Shown here one piece after another: positions 33,824-41,192 of a DNA stretch of 64,000 nucleotides. Origin of the DNA: Nocardioides pocheonensis (GTDB lineage: Bacteria > Actinomycetota > Actinomycetes > Propionibacteriales > Nocardioidaceae); NCBI RefSeq assembly GCF_003725535.1, contig NZ_RJSF01000040.1, positions 711,477 to 775,476 on the forward strand, given 5' to 3'. The position numbers were made by a program, and so were the translations under genes. How positions within the stretch are numbered: position 1 is the first letter of the stretch; each line of letters starts with the position of its first letter. The notes under the pieces are model-generated. The model was not told the origin of the DNA. It saw only the letters and a list, made by a program, of their open reading frames with translations, and ran no database searches.

Positions 33824-35071
33824 ATGACCGTCCAGCCGGGGCCCAGCGGGCGCCTCGCCCTGGCCGTCACCGTGCTCGCCGGCCTGGCCTTCGTGATCGC
33901 GGCGGCCCTGCTCGTTCCCTGGCACTGGCTGCCCGGAGGACACGTCCGGGCCGTCGCGCCGGGCGACTTCTTCACCGCTGCCCAGATCGCCCGGGGCGAC
34001 CACGTGAGCGGGCTGCTGCGCCACGCCGCGTGGGGCAACGTCCTGGTCAGCGTGCTGGTCGCGGGCCTCCTCGGGTTCACGCGTCTCGGCAGCTCCCTGG
34101 TGCGCCGGCTCCCCGGACGGTGGTGGTTGCAGGTCGTCCTCGGCTGTCTCGCGCTGAGCGCTCTCGCCGCCCTGACCTCCCTGCCCCTGGCCTGGAGCGC
34201 CCAGCGCGTGGAGCTCTCCGAGGGACTGAGCCACCAGGCGTGGGGGAGCTGGCTCTCGGACCGGGCGATCGGCCTCGGGGTCACCTGGGCGTTCACCACT
34301 GTCGCGATTCTCGTGGTGGTCGCTCTCGCGCGGATGCTGCCGCGGTCCTGGCCGCTGTGGGGGGCCGTCGCGGCGGCGGCGCTCACGATGATCGGGTCGT
34401 TCGTCTACCCGGTGCTGGTCGAGCCACTGTTCAACAGCTTCACGCCGATGAAGGCGGGGCCGCTCCGCTCCGACGTGTTCGCCCTCGCAGCGAAGGAGCA
34501 CGTGCACATCGACGACGTGCTGGTGGCGGACGCGTCCCGGCGTACGACGACCCTCAACGCCTACGTCTCGGGCTTCGGCAGCACCCGGAGGGTCGTCGTC
34601 TACGACACGCTGCTCACGGGCCTGCCCCAGAAGGAGACCGAGATGATCGTCGCGCACGAGCTGGGCCACGCAAAGCACGACGACGTGCTCGTCGGCACCG
34701 TGCTGGGTGCGCTGGGTTCGGCCTTCGGCGTGGGGCTGCTCGGCCTGGTCCTGACCCGGCGCCGGCTGCTCGAGCGCGCGGAGGTCGACGGGCTGGGTGA
34801 TCCGGGGGTCGTGCCGCTGCTGCTCGCGCTGGCCGTCGTGGGCTCGTTGCTGGCCAGCCCGGTGCAGAACACGATCAGCCGGGCGATCGAGGCCCGAGCG
34901 GACCGCTCGGCGCTGCAGGCCACCCGAGATCCGGACACGTTCATCGCGATGCAGAAGCAGCTCGCGCTGCGCTCGCTCTCCGACCCGACCCCGCCGGCGT
35001 GGAGCCAGTTCTGGTTCGGGTCACACCCGACGACGCTCCAGCGGATCGGGATGGCCGAGGCGGTGCGCTGA
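33824..35071 (+). CDS. M48-family membrane zinc metallopeptidase (Ste24/HtpX-like)
   Basis: A 415-aa membrane protease with an N-terminal membrane region of about five helices resembling CAAX prenyl protease 1 (Ste24), the zinc motif HELGH at 278-282 and the third ligand Glu356 in AIEARAD. The segment LNAYVSGFG ahead of the motif is typical. It probably degrades or processes membrane proteins in quality control. It follows the gluzincin lipoprotein gene after 4 nt and ends at a strong terminator. The ATG at 33824 was chosen because the first membrane helix follows it. Confidence 0.9.
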   Translation: MTVQPGPSGRLALAVTVLAGLAFVIAAALLVPWHWLPGGHVRAVAPGDFFTAAQIARGDHVSGLLRHAAWGNVLVSVLVAGLLGFTRLGSSLVRRLPGRWWLQVVLGCLALSALAALTSLPLAWSAQRVELSEGLSHQAWGSWLSDRAIGLGVTWAFTTVAILVVVALARMLPRSWPLWGAVAAAALTMIGSFVYPVLVEPLFNSFTPMKAGPLRSDVFALAAKEHVHIDDVLVADASRRTTTLNAYVSGFGSTRRVVVYDTLLTGLPQKETEMIVAHELGHAKHDDVLVGTVLGALGSAFGVGLLGLVLTRRRLLERAEVDGLGDPGVVPLLLALAVVGSLLASPVQNTISRAIEARADRSALQATRDPDTFIAMQKQLALRSLSDPTPPAWSQFWFGSHPTTLQRIGMAEAVR

Positions 35072-35078
35072 ACGCGGC

Positions 35079-35109
35079 GATGCCGGGCGTGGAGACCACG
35101 CCCGGCATC
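35079..35109. terminator. Hairpin between the M48 peptidase and pilin genes
   Basis: A 14-bp perfect stem (35079-35092 with 35096-35109) and a 3-nt loop, between convergent genes. It should stop transcription from both sides. Confidence 0.8.
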
Positions 35110-35132
35110 CCGGTGATGTGCGTGCCGCGAGA

Positions 35133-35333
35133 TCAGGAGCAGGAAGCGGTGATGCTCGCCGAGTTGCTGATCTTGTCGCAGGTGTTCGAGAACACGTTCT
35201 TGATCAGGCCACCGAACAGGAACACGACGGCCACGATGAGCGCGGCGATGCCGGCGACCAGGAGGCCGTACTCGACGGCGGACGCGCCGTCCTCGTGGCG
35301 ACGGGCCTGGATGGAGCGAATGAATTCGATCAT
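35133..35333 (-). CDS. Flp-family type IVb pilin, third copy in the run
   Basis: A 66-aa prepilin. A basic leader (MIEFIRSIQARRHEDG) is followed by the Flp motif ASAVEYGLL, so cleavage after Gly leaves Ala1 with Glu5 and Tyr6 in place. The mature part is one hydrophobic helix and a short polar tail holding two cysteines 12 residues apart. It is nearly identical to the first copy (35721-35918) from EDGASAVEY to the end, apart from one Lys/Ser change. It is probably a major or alternate subunit of the Flp pilus built by the tad genes upstream. Confidence 0.92.
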   Translation of the reverse strand: MIEFIRSIQARRHEDGASAVEYGLLVAGIAALIVAVVFLFGGLIKNVFSNTCDKISNSASITASCS

Positions 35334-35471
35334 GTGTGGTCTCCCCCAAGAGACGGTGTGGAGCGCGACGGTCGTCGGCGTATTTCACAGAATCGCAGAA
35401 TCGGACAAACGGGACATCCGCCGAACGGCTCGTCGCGCATGGCCCGAACGGACTATAGCGAGGTGAGCCGA

Positions 35472-35654
35472 TCAGCTGCAGGCGTTGCCCGCGGCGACCT
35501 GGTTCCGCACCTTGGTGCAGCTGTCGCTGAAGACGCCCCCGACGAAGCCACCGAACACGAACACCATGGCCACGATGAGACCGGCGATACCGGTGATCAG
35601 CAGGCCGTACTCGACGGCCGATGCGCCGTCTTCGCTGGTGAGGTGCCGGTTCAT
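35472..35654 (-). CDS. Flp-family type IVb pilin, second (divergent) copy
   Basis: A 60-aa prepilin with a very short leader (MNRHLTSEDG), the cleavage and Glu5/Tyr6 motif ASAVEYGLL, one hydrophobic helix and a C-terminal Cys pair 12 residues apart. The helix and tail differ clearly from the other two copies (GGFVGGVFSDSC), so it may be a minor pilin or a pilin with a distinct role. The gap to the third copy is 138 nt, with no gene seen in it. Confidence 0.9.
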   Translation of the reverse strand: MNRHLTSEDGASAVEYGLLITGIAGLIVAMVFVFGGFVGGVFSDSCTKVRNQVAAGNACS

Positions 35655-35676
35655 GTGGCCCCCTTCAACGTGAATG

Positions 35677-35714
35677 CGTCGGCCCGGCGGCTGGCGAGCA
35701 CGGCCGGGCCGACG
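35677..35714 (-). terminator. Hairpin after the first pilin gene
   Basis: A 12-bp perfect stem (35677-35688 with 35703-35714) and a 14-nt loop, just past the stop of the first pilin gene on the minus strand. It may be a partial terminator or a 3' stabiliser that raises the amount of the first pilin relative to the others. Confidence 0.6.
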
Positions 35715-35720
35715 ACGGCG

Positions 35721-35918
35721 TCAGGAGCAGCTGGCGGTGATGCTGGCCGAGTTCTTGATCTTGTCGCACGTGTTCGAGAACACGTTCTTGATCAGACCGC
35801 CGAACAGGAACACGACGGCGACGATGAGGGCCGCGATGCCGGCCACGAGGAGGCCGTACTCGACGGCGGAGGCGCCGTCCTCGTCACGGCGGGTGATCTT
35901 CTGGAAGAACGCGAGCAT
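35721..35918 (-). CDS. Flp-family type IVb pilin, first copy in the run
   Basis: A 65-aa prepilin with leader MLAFFQKITRRDEDG, the processed N-terminus ASAVEYGLL, a single hydrophobic helix and the tail NTCDKIKNSASITASCS. It is first in the pilin run and, because a hairpin follows it, probably the most abundant. Its ribosome site GGGGAAGGAA is partly inside a small inverted repeat (GTTCC at 35923 with GGAAC at 35937), which could lower translation. Direct 8-bp repeats lie about 40 nt upstream. Confidence 0.93.
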   Translation of the reverse strand: MLAFFQKITRRDEDGASAVEYGLLVAGIAALIVAVVFLFGGLIKNVFSNTCDKIKNSASITASCS

Positions 35919-35958
35919 TGGGGTTCCTTCCCCTAGGGAACACTACGTGTGGTGTGGC

Positions 35959-35976
35959 GCCGACCTCTGCCGACCT
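35959..35976 (-). promoter_or_regulatory. Tandem 8-bp direct repeat upstream of the pilins
   Basis: AGGTCGGC occurs twice on the minus strand (35969-35976 and 35959-35966) with a 10-bp period, one helical turn, between the response regulator gene and the first pilin. This fits a site for a dimeric activator such as the adjacent LuxR-type regulator, but that link is inference. Confidence 0.35.
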
Positions 35977-36065
35977 GACCAGTGTCCTATTTGTGCCGGA
36001 TTCCCGGATATCGGCCGAGCAGTCCGACTCGTCTAGTCAATTCAGGCTATCCGCCGTGGTCCGGC

Positions 36066-36707
36066 TCAGTGCGGCGGCGCGCTGGCGTCGATCAGACCCA
36101 TCCGCATCGCCGAGACCAGTGCCTGAGCCCGGTTGGCGGCGCCCAGCTTCTCGTAGACCTTCGCGATGTGCGTCTTGGCGGTGGACTCGCTGATGTAGAG
36201 CTTGCCGGCGATGGCGGCGACGCCCAGGCCCTCGGCGAGGAGGTCGAGCACCTGCCGCTCCCGGTCGGACAGTCGCGGGTTGCTCGACGACATCCGCCGC
36301 ATCATCGCCTCGGGGAGTCCCGCGCACGTGAAGCTCAACGGCGACACGGCCGCATGGCGCGCGGCGGCGACCACCTCGGTGCTCGGCGCGTCCTTGCCCA
36401 CGAAGGCCGACGCGCCCGCGTCCATCGCCGCGAAGATCTGCTCGTCCCCGGCGTACATGGTGAGCACGACCAGGCCCACGTCCTTGCGTTCCTTGCGCAC
36501 GGACCTGACCAGGTCGAGCCCGGAGCCGTCGGGAAGCTGCAGGTCGATGACGATGACATCGGGCTGGACCGAGCCGGCCACGGCCAGGCCGTCGGCGACC
36601 GTGCCTGCCTGTCCGACGACGGTGAAGTCGGCGTCACGCGTGAACGCGCCGGCCAGGCCGTTGCGGATCAGCTCGTGGTCATCGACCAGTACGACGGAGG
36701 TGGTCAT
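36066..36707 (-). CDS. LuxR/NarL-family response regulator of the tad locus
   Basis: A 213-aa regulator with an intact receiver domain (acidic pair Asp9-Asp10, phospho-acceptor Asp55, switch Thr about 83, Lys105 in FVGKDA) and a C-terminal LuxR helix-turn-helix (about 147-205, LSDRERQVLDLLAEGLGVAA to AKTHIAKVYEKL). It follows the histidine kinase gene after 108 nt and precedes the pilin genes, so it is the likely output of that kinase and may control pilin expression. AAAGAGGAGCAG is a strong ribosome site before the ATG. Confidence 0.93.
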   Translation of the reverse strand: MTTSVVLVDDHELIRNGLAGAFTRDADFTVVGQAGTVADGLAVAGSVQPDVIVIDLQLPDGSGLDLVRSVRKERKDVGLVVLTMYAGDEQIFAAMDAGASAFVGKDAPSTEVVAAARHAAVSPLSFTCAGLPEAMMRRMSSSNPRLSDRERQVLDLLAEGLGVAAIAGKLYISESTAKTHIAKVYEKLGAANRAQALVSAMRMGLIDASAPPH

Positions 36708-36772
36708 CTGCTCCTCTTTCCTGCCCAGCAGGGTAACGGGTGGAAATGCCGGACGTGGGCTTTTGGCGTGGC

Positions 36773-36809
36773 GTCGGTCGGTCCGGTCGGTGGGTCGGTC
36801 CCCATGGGG
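36773..36809. repeat. GTCGGT-rich repeat and CCCCATGGGG palindrome
   Basis: Four GTCGGT units (36773, 36777, 36786 and 36794) run into a perfect 10-bp palindrome at 36800-36809 in the 108-nt gap between the kinase and regulator genes. The palindrome may act as an RNA hairpin; no protein-coding sense is seen. Confidence 0.4.
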
Positions 36810-36815
36810 GATCGG

Positions 36816-38321
36816 TCAGTCGATCCGGATGGTGACGCGGGTCCCGCGCCCGTTCTGTGCGGGCGACTGCACGATCAGGTCGGCTCCGATCCGGTCGGCG
36901 CGCTCGCGCATGATCTTCATGCCGTGGGAGTCGTCGCGCGGGACGCCCAGCCCCTCGCCGTCGTCGAGCACGCTGATCTCGGCGCGGGGCGGGTGCACCC
37001 GGCAGTCCACCCAGAGGTTGTGGCCGCCGGAGTGCCGGCGGGCGTTGTTGATCGCCTCTTGAGCGATCCGGAGCAGCTCGGCCTCCACCCGCGGCCGGAG
37101 CCGGACCGTGGACTCGTCGAGGGTGACGTGGACGGTGAGGTTGGAGTGCGAGCCGACGTGTCGAGCGAAGGAGGCCAGGCTCTGCCCGACTCCCTGGGTG
37201 GCACCGACCTCGTTGCGCAGGTCGAAGACCGAGTTGCGCAGCTCCGCAACCACGCGGGAGACCTCCTTGCGCAGCCGGGCGACGTCCTCGACCTGCTGGG
37301 GATCGGTCGCGGTCACCGAGATGTTGTCGATCAGGTAGCCGAGCGACGCGACGTCCTGGGCGACGCCGTCGTGGACCTCGCGGGCGATCCGTTGCCGCTC
37401 CTCGCTCGTGGCCGACTCGCGGACGCTCGTGAACAGCAACGCTGCGTTGAGCCGCACGGCATGGGGGTCGAGCCGTGCCATCGTGCGGTCCACGGCCTTC
37501 TTGTCGGGCGGCGTCGCACATTCGACCAGGACCACCGCGACGCGCTCGGTCTCGGTGTTCAGGGGGAGGGCGATCCGAGACGTCCCCAACACGGGCTTCC
37601 GCGTCTGCCAGCAGCGGTACATCAGCTCCTGGGCGCCCTCGATCGGGAACGGGATCGCGCCGTTGGAGTAGCGCAGGGGAGTGAAGTCACCGGAACCGCT
37701 CCGCACGGCCACCACCGCCTGGCGGACCACGATCTCCTCCCCGACGATCGAGAGCACCTGGTCGGCCAGGTCCACCGGGTCGAGGCCCGAGGTGAGACGA
37801 CCGGAGAGGGCGTGCAGCTGCTTGATCAGCTCCAGGGCGCTCCGGTAGGTGTTGTCGGTGCCGGACCGCGTGATGCTGTGGCGCGTGAACGTGCCGAGGA
37901 GGCCGAGGCCGAGGCCCGTCGTGAGCCAGGTGACGGCTCCCGCTGCCAGGGCGGCGTCGTAGTTGCCGATCAGGAGCCAGGAGACGCCGCTGATCACGAG
38001 GCCCTCGGCGACCAGCACTCCGGCGACCCAGCGGAACCCGCCGGCGACACCGGCGATCAGCGCAGGTGTCGCGAGGTACGGCAGCGCTGCCTCGTTGGCG
38101 GGGAAGCTGGCCACGGCGGCCGCGGCGGTGAGGACGCCCTCGATGATCGCCAGCGGGTGCTCTGCAAGCACCTCGGACAGCGAGATCGCCTCGGCGAAGG
38201 CCGCGATGCCCAGGACGTACCAGACGCCGTTCGTGCCGACGTTCCCGACGAACGCGGTGGCGGCGATCACCGCCAGTGTGAAGACGCGTGCCGCAACCCC
38301 GACCCGACGTACGTCCGTCAC
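36816..38321 (-). CDS. Membrane histidine kinase (HisKA_3 type) encoded in the tad operon
   Basis: A 501-aa kinase. Residues 8-180 contain about five membrane helices. A GAF-like cytoplasmic region (about 195-300) follows, then the HisKA_3 dimerisation helix with His317 in REVHDGVAQD and an ATPase domain ending DDGEGLG and GTRVTIRID. It phosphorylates the LuxR-type regulator gene product next to it (by family and position). The GTG at 38321 overlaps the tadC stop by GTGA, so the kinase is translationally coupled to the pilus machine and not a neighbour by chance. The signal sensed is unknown. Confidence 0.92.
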   Translation of the reverse strand: MTDVRRVGVAARVFTLAVIAATAFVGNVGTNGVWYVLGIAAFAEAISLSEVLAEHPLAIIEGVLTAAAAVASFPANEAALPYLATPALIAGVAGGFRWVAGVLVAEGLVISGVSWLLIGNYDAALAAGAVTWLTTGLGLGLLGTFTRHSITRSGTDNTYRSALELIKQLHALSGRLTSGLDPVDLADQVLSIVGEEIVVRQAVVAVRSGSGDFTPLRYSNGAIPFPIEGAQELMYRCWQTRKPVLGTSRIALPLNTETERVAVVLVECATPPDKKAVDRTMARLDPHAVRLNAALLFTSVRESATSEERQRIAREVHDGVAQDVASLGYLIDNISVTATDPQQVEDVARLRKEVSRVVAELRNSVFDLRNEVGATQGVGQSLASFARHVGSHSNLTVHVTLDESTVRLRPRVEAELLRIAQEAINNARRHSGGHNLWVDCRVHPPRAEISVLDDGEGLGVPRDDSHGMKIMRERADRIGADLIVQSPAQNGRGTRVTIRID

Positions 38322-39259
38322 CGGATCCTTCCGGTGAAGTTGTCCATGATCGTGATGCCCGCAGGTCCGAGCACCGCGATGAAGAGCGTCGGCAGGATGC
38401 AGAAGATCAGCGGCACCAGGATCTTCACCGGGACCTTCTGGGCCATCTCCTCGGCCCACTGACGCTTCTTCACCCGGATCTCGGAGGACTGCACCCTCAG
38501 CACCTGCCCGACCGGGATGCCGAACGCATCCGCCTGGACCATCGCGCTCACGAAGCTGCGCAGGTCGGGCAGCTTGGTCCGGTCGGCCATCGATCGCAGC
38601 GCCTCGGACCGGCCACGGCCGATCTGCATCTCCTGCAGCATGCGGGCGAACTCCTCGGCCAGGGGGCCCTCGGTGTTCCGGGCCACCTGCGCGACCGCGG
38701 CATCGAAGCCGAGGCCGGACTCCACCGAGATCGTGAGGAGGTCGATCGCGTCCGGCAGGGCGCGCTGCATCTTGCCGGAGCGGTCGTACGCCTTCTGGTA
38801 GAGGTACATGTTCGGCGCCATGTAGCCCGCGACAGAGGCCGCCATCACGAAGGCCAGGGTCGGAAGGAACGTCAGGCCCATCAGGATCGACAGGGTCAGG
38901 GAGATCACGAGCGCGCCGAAGAAGCCGACCACCTTGCCGGCGCTGACCCGGTCTGCCGTCCACCCCGGCGGGTTTCCGGCGAGCTCGAGCTTCTCGTGGA
39001 TCCGCTCGTTCGCGTCGGCAGGGGTGAGCCGGCGGCCCATGCCCTGCGCGCGCGCCAGCAGCGGCAGCAGCACGCGTTCGTTGAACGGCGCGTCCAGCTC
39101 CTGCTTCATCTCCTTCGGAGCGGACGTGAGCGCCTCGAGGACGGCCATCGAGCGGTTCACCCCGACGTCACCGCGCGGGGAGAGGGCGAGGGCCGCGATC
39201 AACGTGACCAGGGCGAGGAAGATCAGTCCGATGCCGGCGAACATGATTGCGGCGGTCAT
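38318..39259 (-). CDS. tadC: Tad pilus platform protein TadC (type II secretion F domain)
   Basis: A 313-aa inner-membrane platform protein. One N-terminal helix, a cytoplasmic T2SSF domain (about 140-265, with the RMLQEMQIGRGRSEALR segment) and two C-terminal helices fit TadC. With TadB it couples ATPase motion to pilin assembly. It starts 1 nt after the VWA-TadB stop and overlaps the kinase gene, so it is in the middle of one operon. Confidence 0.9.
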   Translation of the reverse strand: MTAAIMFAGIGLIFLALVTLIAALALSPRGDVGVNRSMAVLEALTSAPKEMKQELDAPFNERVLLPLLARAQGMGRRLTPADANERIHEKLELAGNPPGWTADRVSAGKVVGFFGALVISLTLSILMGLTFLPTLAFVMAASVAGYMAPNMYLYQKAYDRSGKMQRALPDAIDLLTISVESGLGFDAAVAQVARNTEGPLAEEFARMLQEMQIGRGRSEALRSMADRTKLPDLRSFVSAMVQADAFGIPVGQVLRVQSSEIRVKKRQWAEEMAQKVPVKILVPLIFCILPTLFIAVLGPAGITIMDNFTGRIR

Positions 39260-39260
39260 C

Positions 39261-41192
39261 TCACACCTCCACCTTCGCGACCTTGACCATCCAGAAGATC
39301 CCGATGGTGAGCAGGACCGCCATCCCGCTCAGCATCACCCAGCCGACCGGCGTGGTGTACATCGGGTGGACGTAGTCGGGCTTGGTCAGCGTCAGGTAGG
39401 CCAGGAACGCTGGGGGGAGCCCGCCGAGGATCCAGGCGGACAGCCGGCCCTCGGCCGACAGCGCCCGCACGTGTCGGCGCAGGAACTCACGCTCGCGAAG
39501 CGTCCCGGCGACGTTGTTGAGCAGCTCGGCGAGGTTTCCGCCGACCTCGCGCTGGATCCGGATCGCCATGACCACCCACTTGAAGTCGACGCTCTGCATC
39601 CGGGCGGCCACGCCCTCCAGGGCGTCCTCGAGGCCGACGCCGAGCCGGCTCTCCACGATCACGCGCTTGAACTCCGAGGTCATCGGCTCCTGGCCCTCGC
39701 GCACGATCGTGTCCAGCGACTGCGCGAGCGAGAGGCCGGCGGAGAGGCTGCCCGACATCAGCTGCAGGGTGTCGGGGAGGCTCGAGTCGAACGCCTTCAG
39801 GCGACGCGACCGCTTGAGCCCGAGGAACACCCACGGACCGATCAGCCCGAACAGCAGGAACAGCACCGCTGCGATCGGGCTGCCGCCGCTGAGCAGGAGT
39901 CCGAAGATGCCTGCGGCGAAGGCGATCCCGAGGTGCAGCAGGAGCCACTCGGAGGACTTCAGCGCCATCCCCGCACCCTCGAGGCGGCCGGCGATCCGGG
40001 CCTCGATGCCTGCGTTGGACGCCAGTGCCTTCTCCGCCGCTTGCTTCGCCTGGTCGGTGATCGATACCGACGACTGCTGCTTGATCTTGGCTCGGGAGAC
40101 CCGTGCCCCCTCCTCGCTCGCGCTGTACAGCTGGAGCTGCTGGTCAATGGTCGGACGGTCGTCGGCCTTGCCTCCGCCGGCGAGCGCCGCAACGAGCCCG
40201 ATCACGCCCACCGCGATCGCGGCGAGGGCGCCGTACATGGCGGCTTGCGGGATCTGCAGGTTCGACGACGCCGCCGGCTTGGCGGCGAACGGGTCGCCGG
40301 AGAGATCCTGCTTGGAGGCCACCTCGATGAAGGCGGACGCGGTGTGCGTGGCGTCCCCGGAGTCCAGGCTCACCGCCACGGTCCCTTCGGTGGCACGCTG
40401 CGTCTTCGGGACGGTGGCGGTCACGAGGATCTGCCGAACCAGTGCGGCGGCCTCGCTGTTGAACGCGGCTGCGAGGGCGTCGGAGTTCGCCGAGATCACC
40501 TGACCCCCGCTCGCGCTCGCCATGTCGGCGAGCGGCTGAGGTGCGGCGGCACCCTGGTCGAGCGCGACGACGTCGACCTTGATCTTCGCTGCCTTGATCG
40601 CGTCGATCACGGGCTGCAGCGGCGCCTTGGTGTTGTCCTTGCCGTCGGAGAGGACGAGGACCTGCCGTTGTCCGGCGGTCCCGGTGGCGGTGATGGCCGC
40701 CTGCACGCCCTGGTACAGAGCCGTGTTGTGCTTGAGCGTCAGGCCGCCGAGAACGGTCCGGACGGCGTTGTGGTCCAGGGTCGGTGGCTGTCGCACGACG
40801 ACGTCGTTGTCGAACGTGACCAGACCGACCGCGACGTTCGCCGGCACCGTGTCGAGGTAGGTCGACGCGGCCGCCTTGGCGGCGTCGATGCGCGCGCCGT
40901 TCATGCTGTCGCTCGTGTCGATCGCGAGCACCGTCGTGCGTTGGATGTCGCTGTTGCTCGACGCGTTCTCGGCAGTGGCGTCGACCTTCTTGCCGTCGAT
41001 CGTCACCGAGACGGACCCGAGGTCCACGACGGCGTCACCGGGCACGGAGACGAGCAGCTTGAGCTGTCCGTTGCTGTGCTCGGCGTGGTCGATGCTGGCG
41101 TCGTCGGCCGCCTGGGCCGGTCCGACGAGCACGCTGAGGAGGCCGAACGCAACCAGGCAGAGGACGGCCAGCCGGCGCAGGCCCGTGCTCAC
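39261..41192 (-). CDS. Exported VWA domain fused to TadB (type II secretion F protein)
   Basis: A 643-aa fusion. A signal sequence (1-29, ending AQA) leads to an exported von Willebrand A domain (about 85-270) with an intact metal site (DTSDS, 92-96) and then a beta-rich region (270-305). A membrane helix (about 318-340) leads to the cytoplasm, and residues 425-643 are a normal TadB with a T2SSF domain (TLQLMSGSLSAGLSLAQSLD) and flanking helices. The usual TadB is only about 300 aa. The VWA half would sit outside, able to bind a matrix or protein partner through a divalent metal. GTG start overlaps the tadA stop. Confidence 0.9.
   Translation of the reverse strand: MSTGLRRLAVLCLVAFGLLSVLVGPAQAADDASIDHAEHSNGQLKLLVSVPGDAVVDLGSVSVTIDGKKVDATAENASSNSDIQRTTVLAIDTSDSMNGARIDAAKAAASTYLDTVPANVAVGLVTFDNDVVVRQPPTLDHNAVRTVLGGLTLKHNTALYQGVQAAITATGTAGQRQVLVLSDGKDNTKAPLQPVIDAIKAAKIKVDVVALDQGAAAPQPLADMASASGGQVISANSDALAAAFNSEAAALVRQILVTATVPKTQRATEGTVAVSLDSGDATHTASAFIEVASKQDLSGDPFAAKPAASSNLQIPQAAMYGALAAIAVGVIGLVAALAGGGKADDRPTIDQQLQLYSASEEGARVSRAKIKQQSSVSITDQAKQAAEKALASNAGIEARIAGRLEGAGMALKSSEWLLLHLGIAFAAGIFGLLLSGGSPIAAVLFLLFGLIGPWVFLGLKRSRRLKAFDSSLPDTLQLMSGSLSAGLSLAQSLDTIVREGQEPMTSEFKRVIVESRLGVGLEDALEGVAARMQSVDFKWVVMAIRIQREVGGNLAELLNNVAGTLREREFLRRHVRALSAEGRLSAWILGGLPPAFLAYLTLTKPDYVHPMYTTPVGWVMLSGMAVLLTIGIFWMVKVAKVEV

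Noticed and set aside
35923-35941. GTTCC...GGAAC inverted repeat near the first pilin start as a regulator site
   Set aside because: The arms are only 5 bp. It may affect ribosome access, but it is too short to call as an operator.
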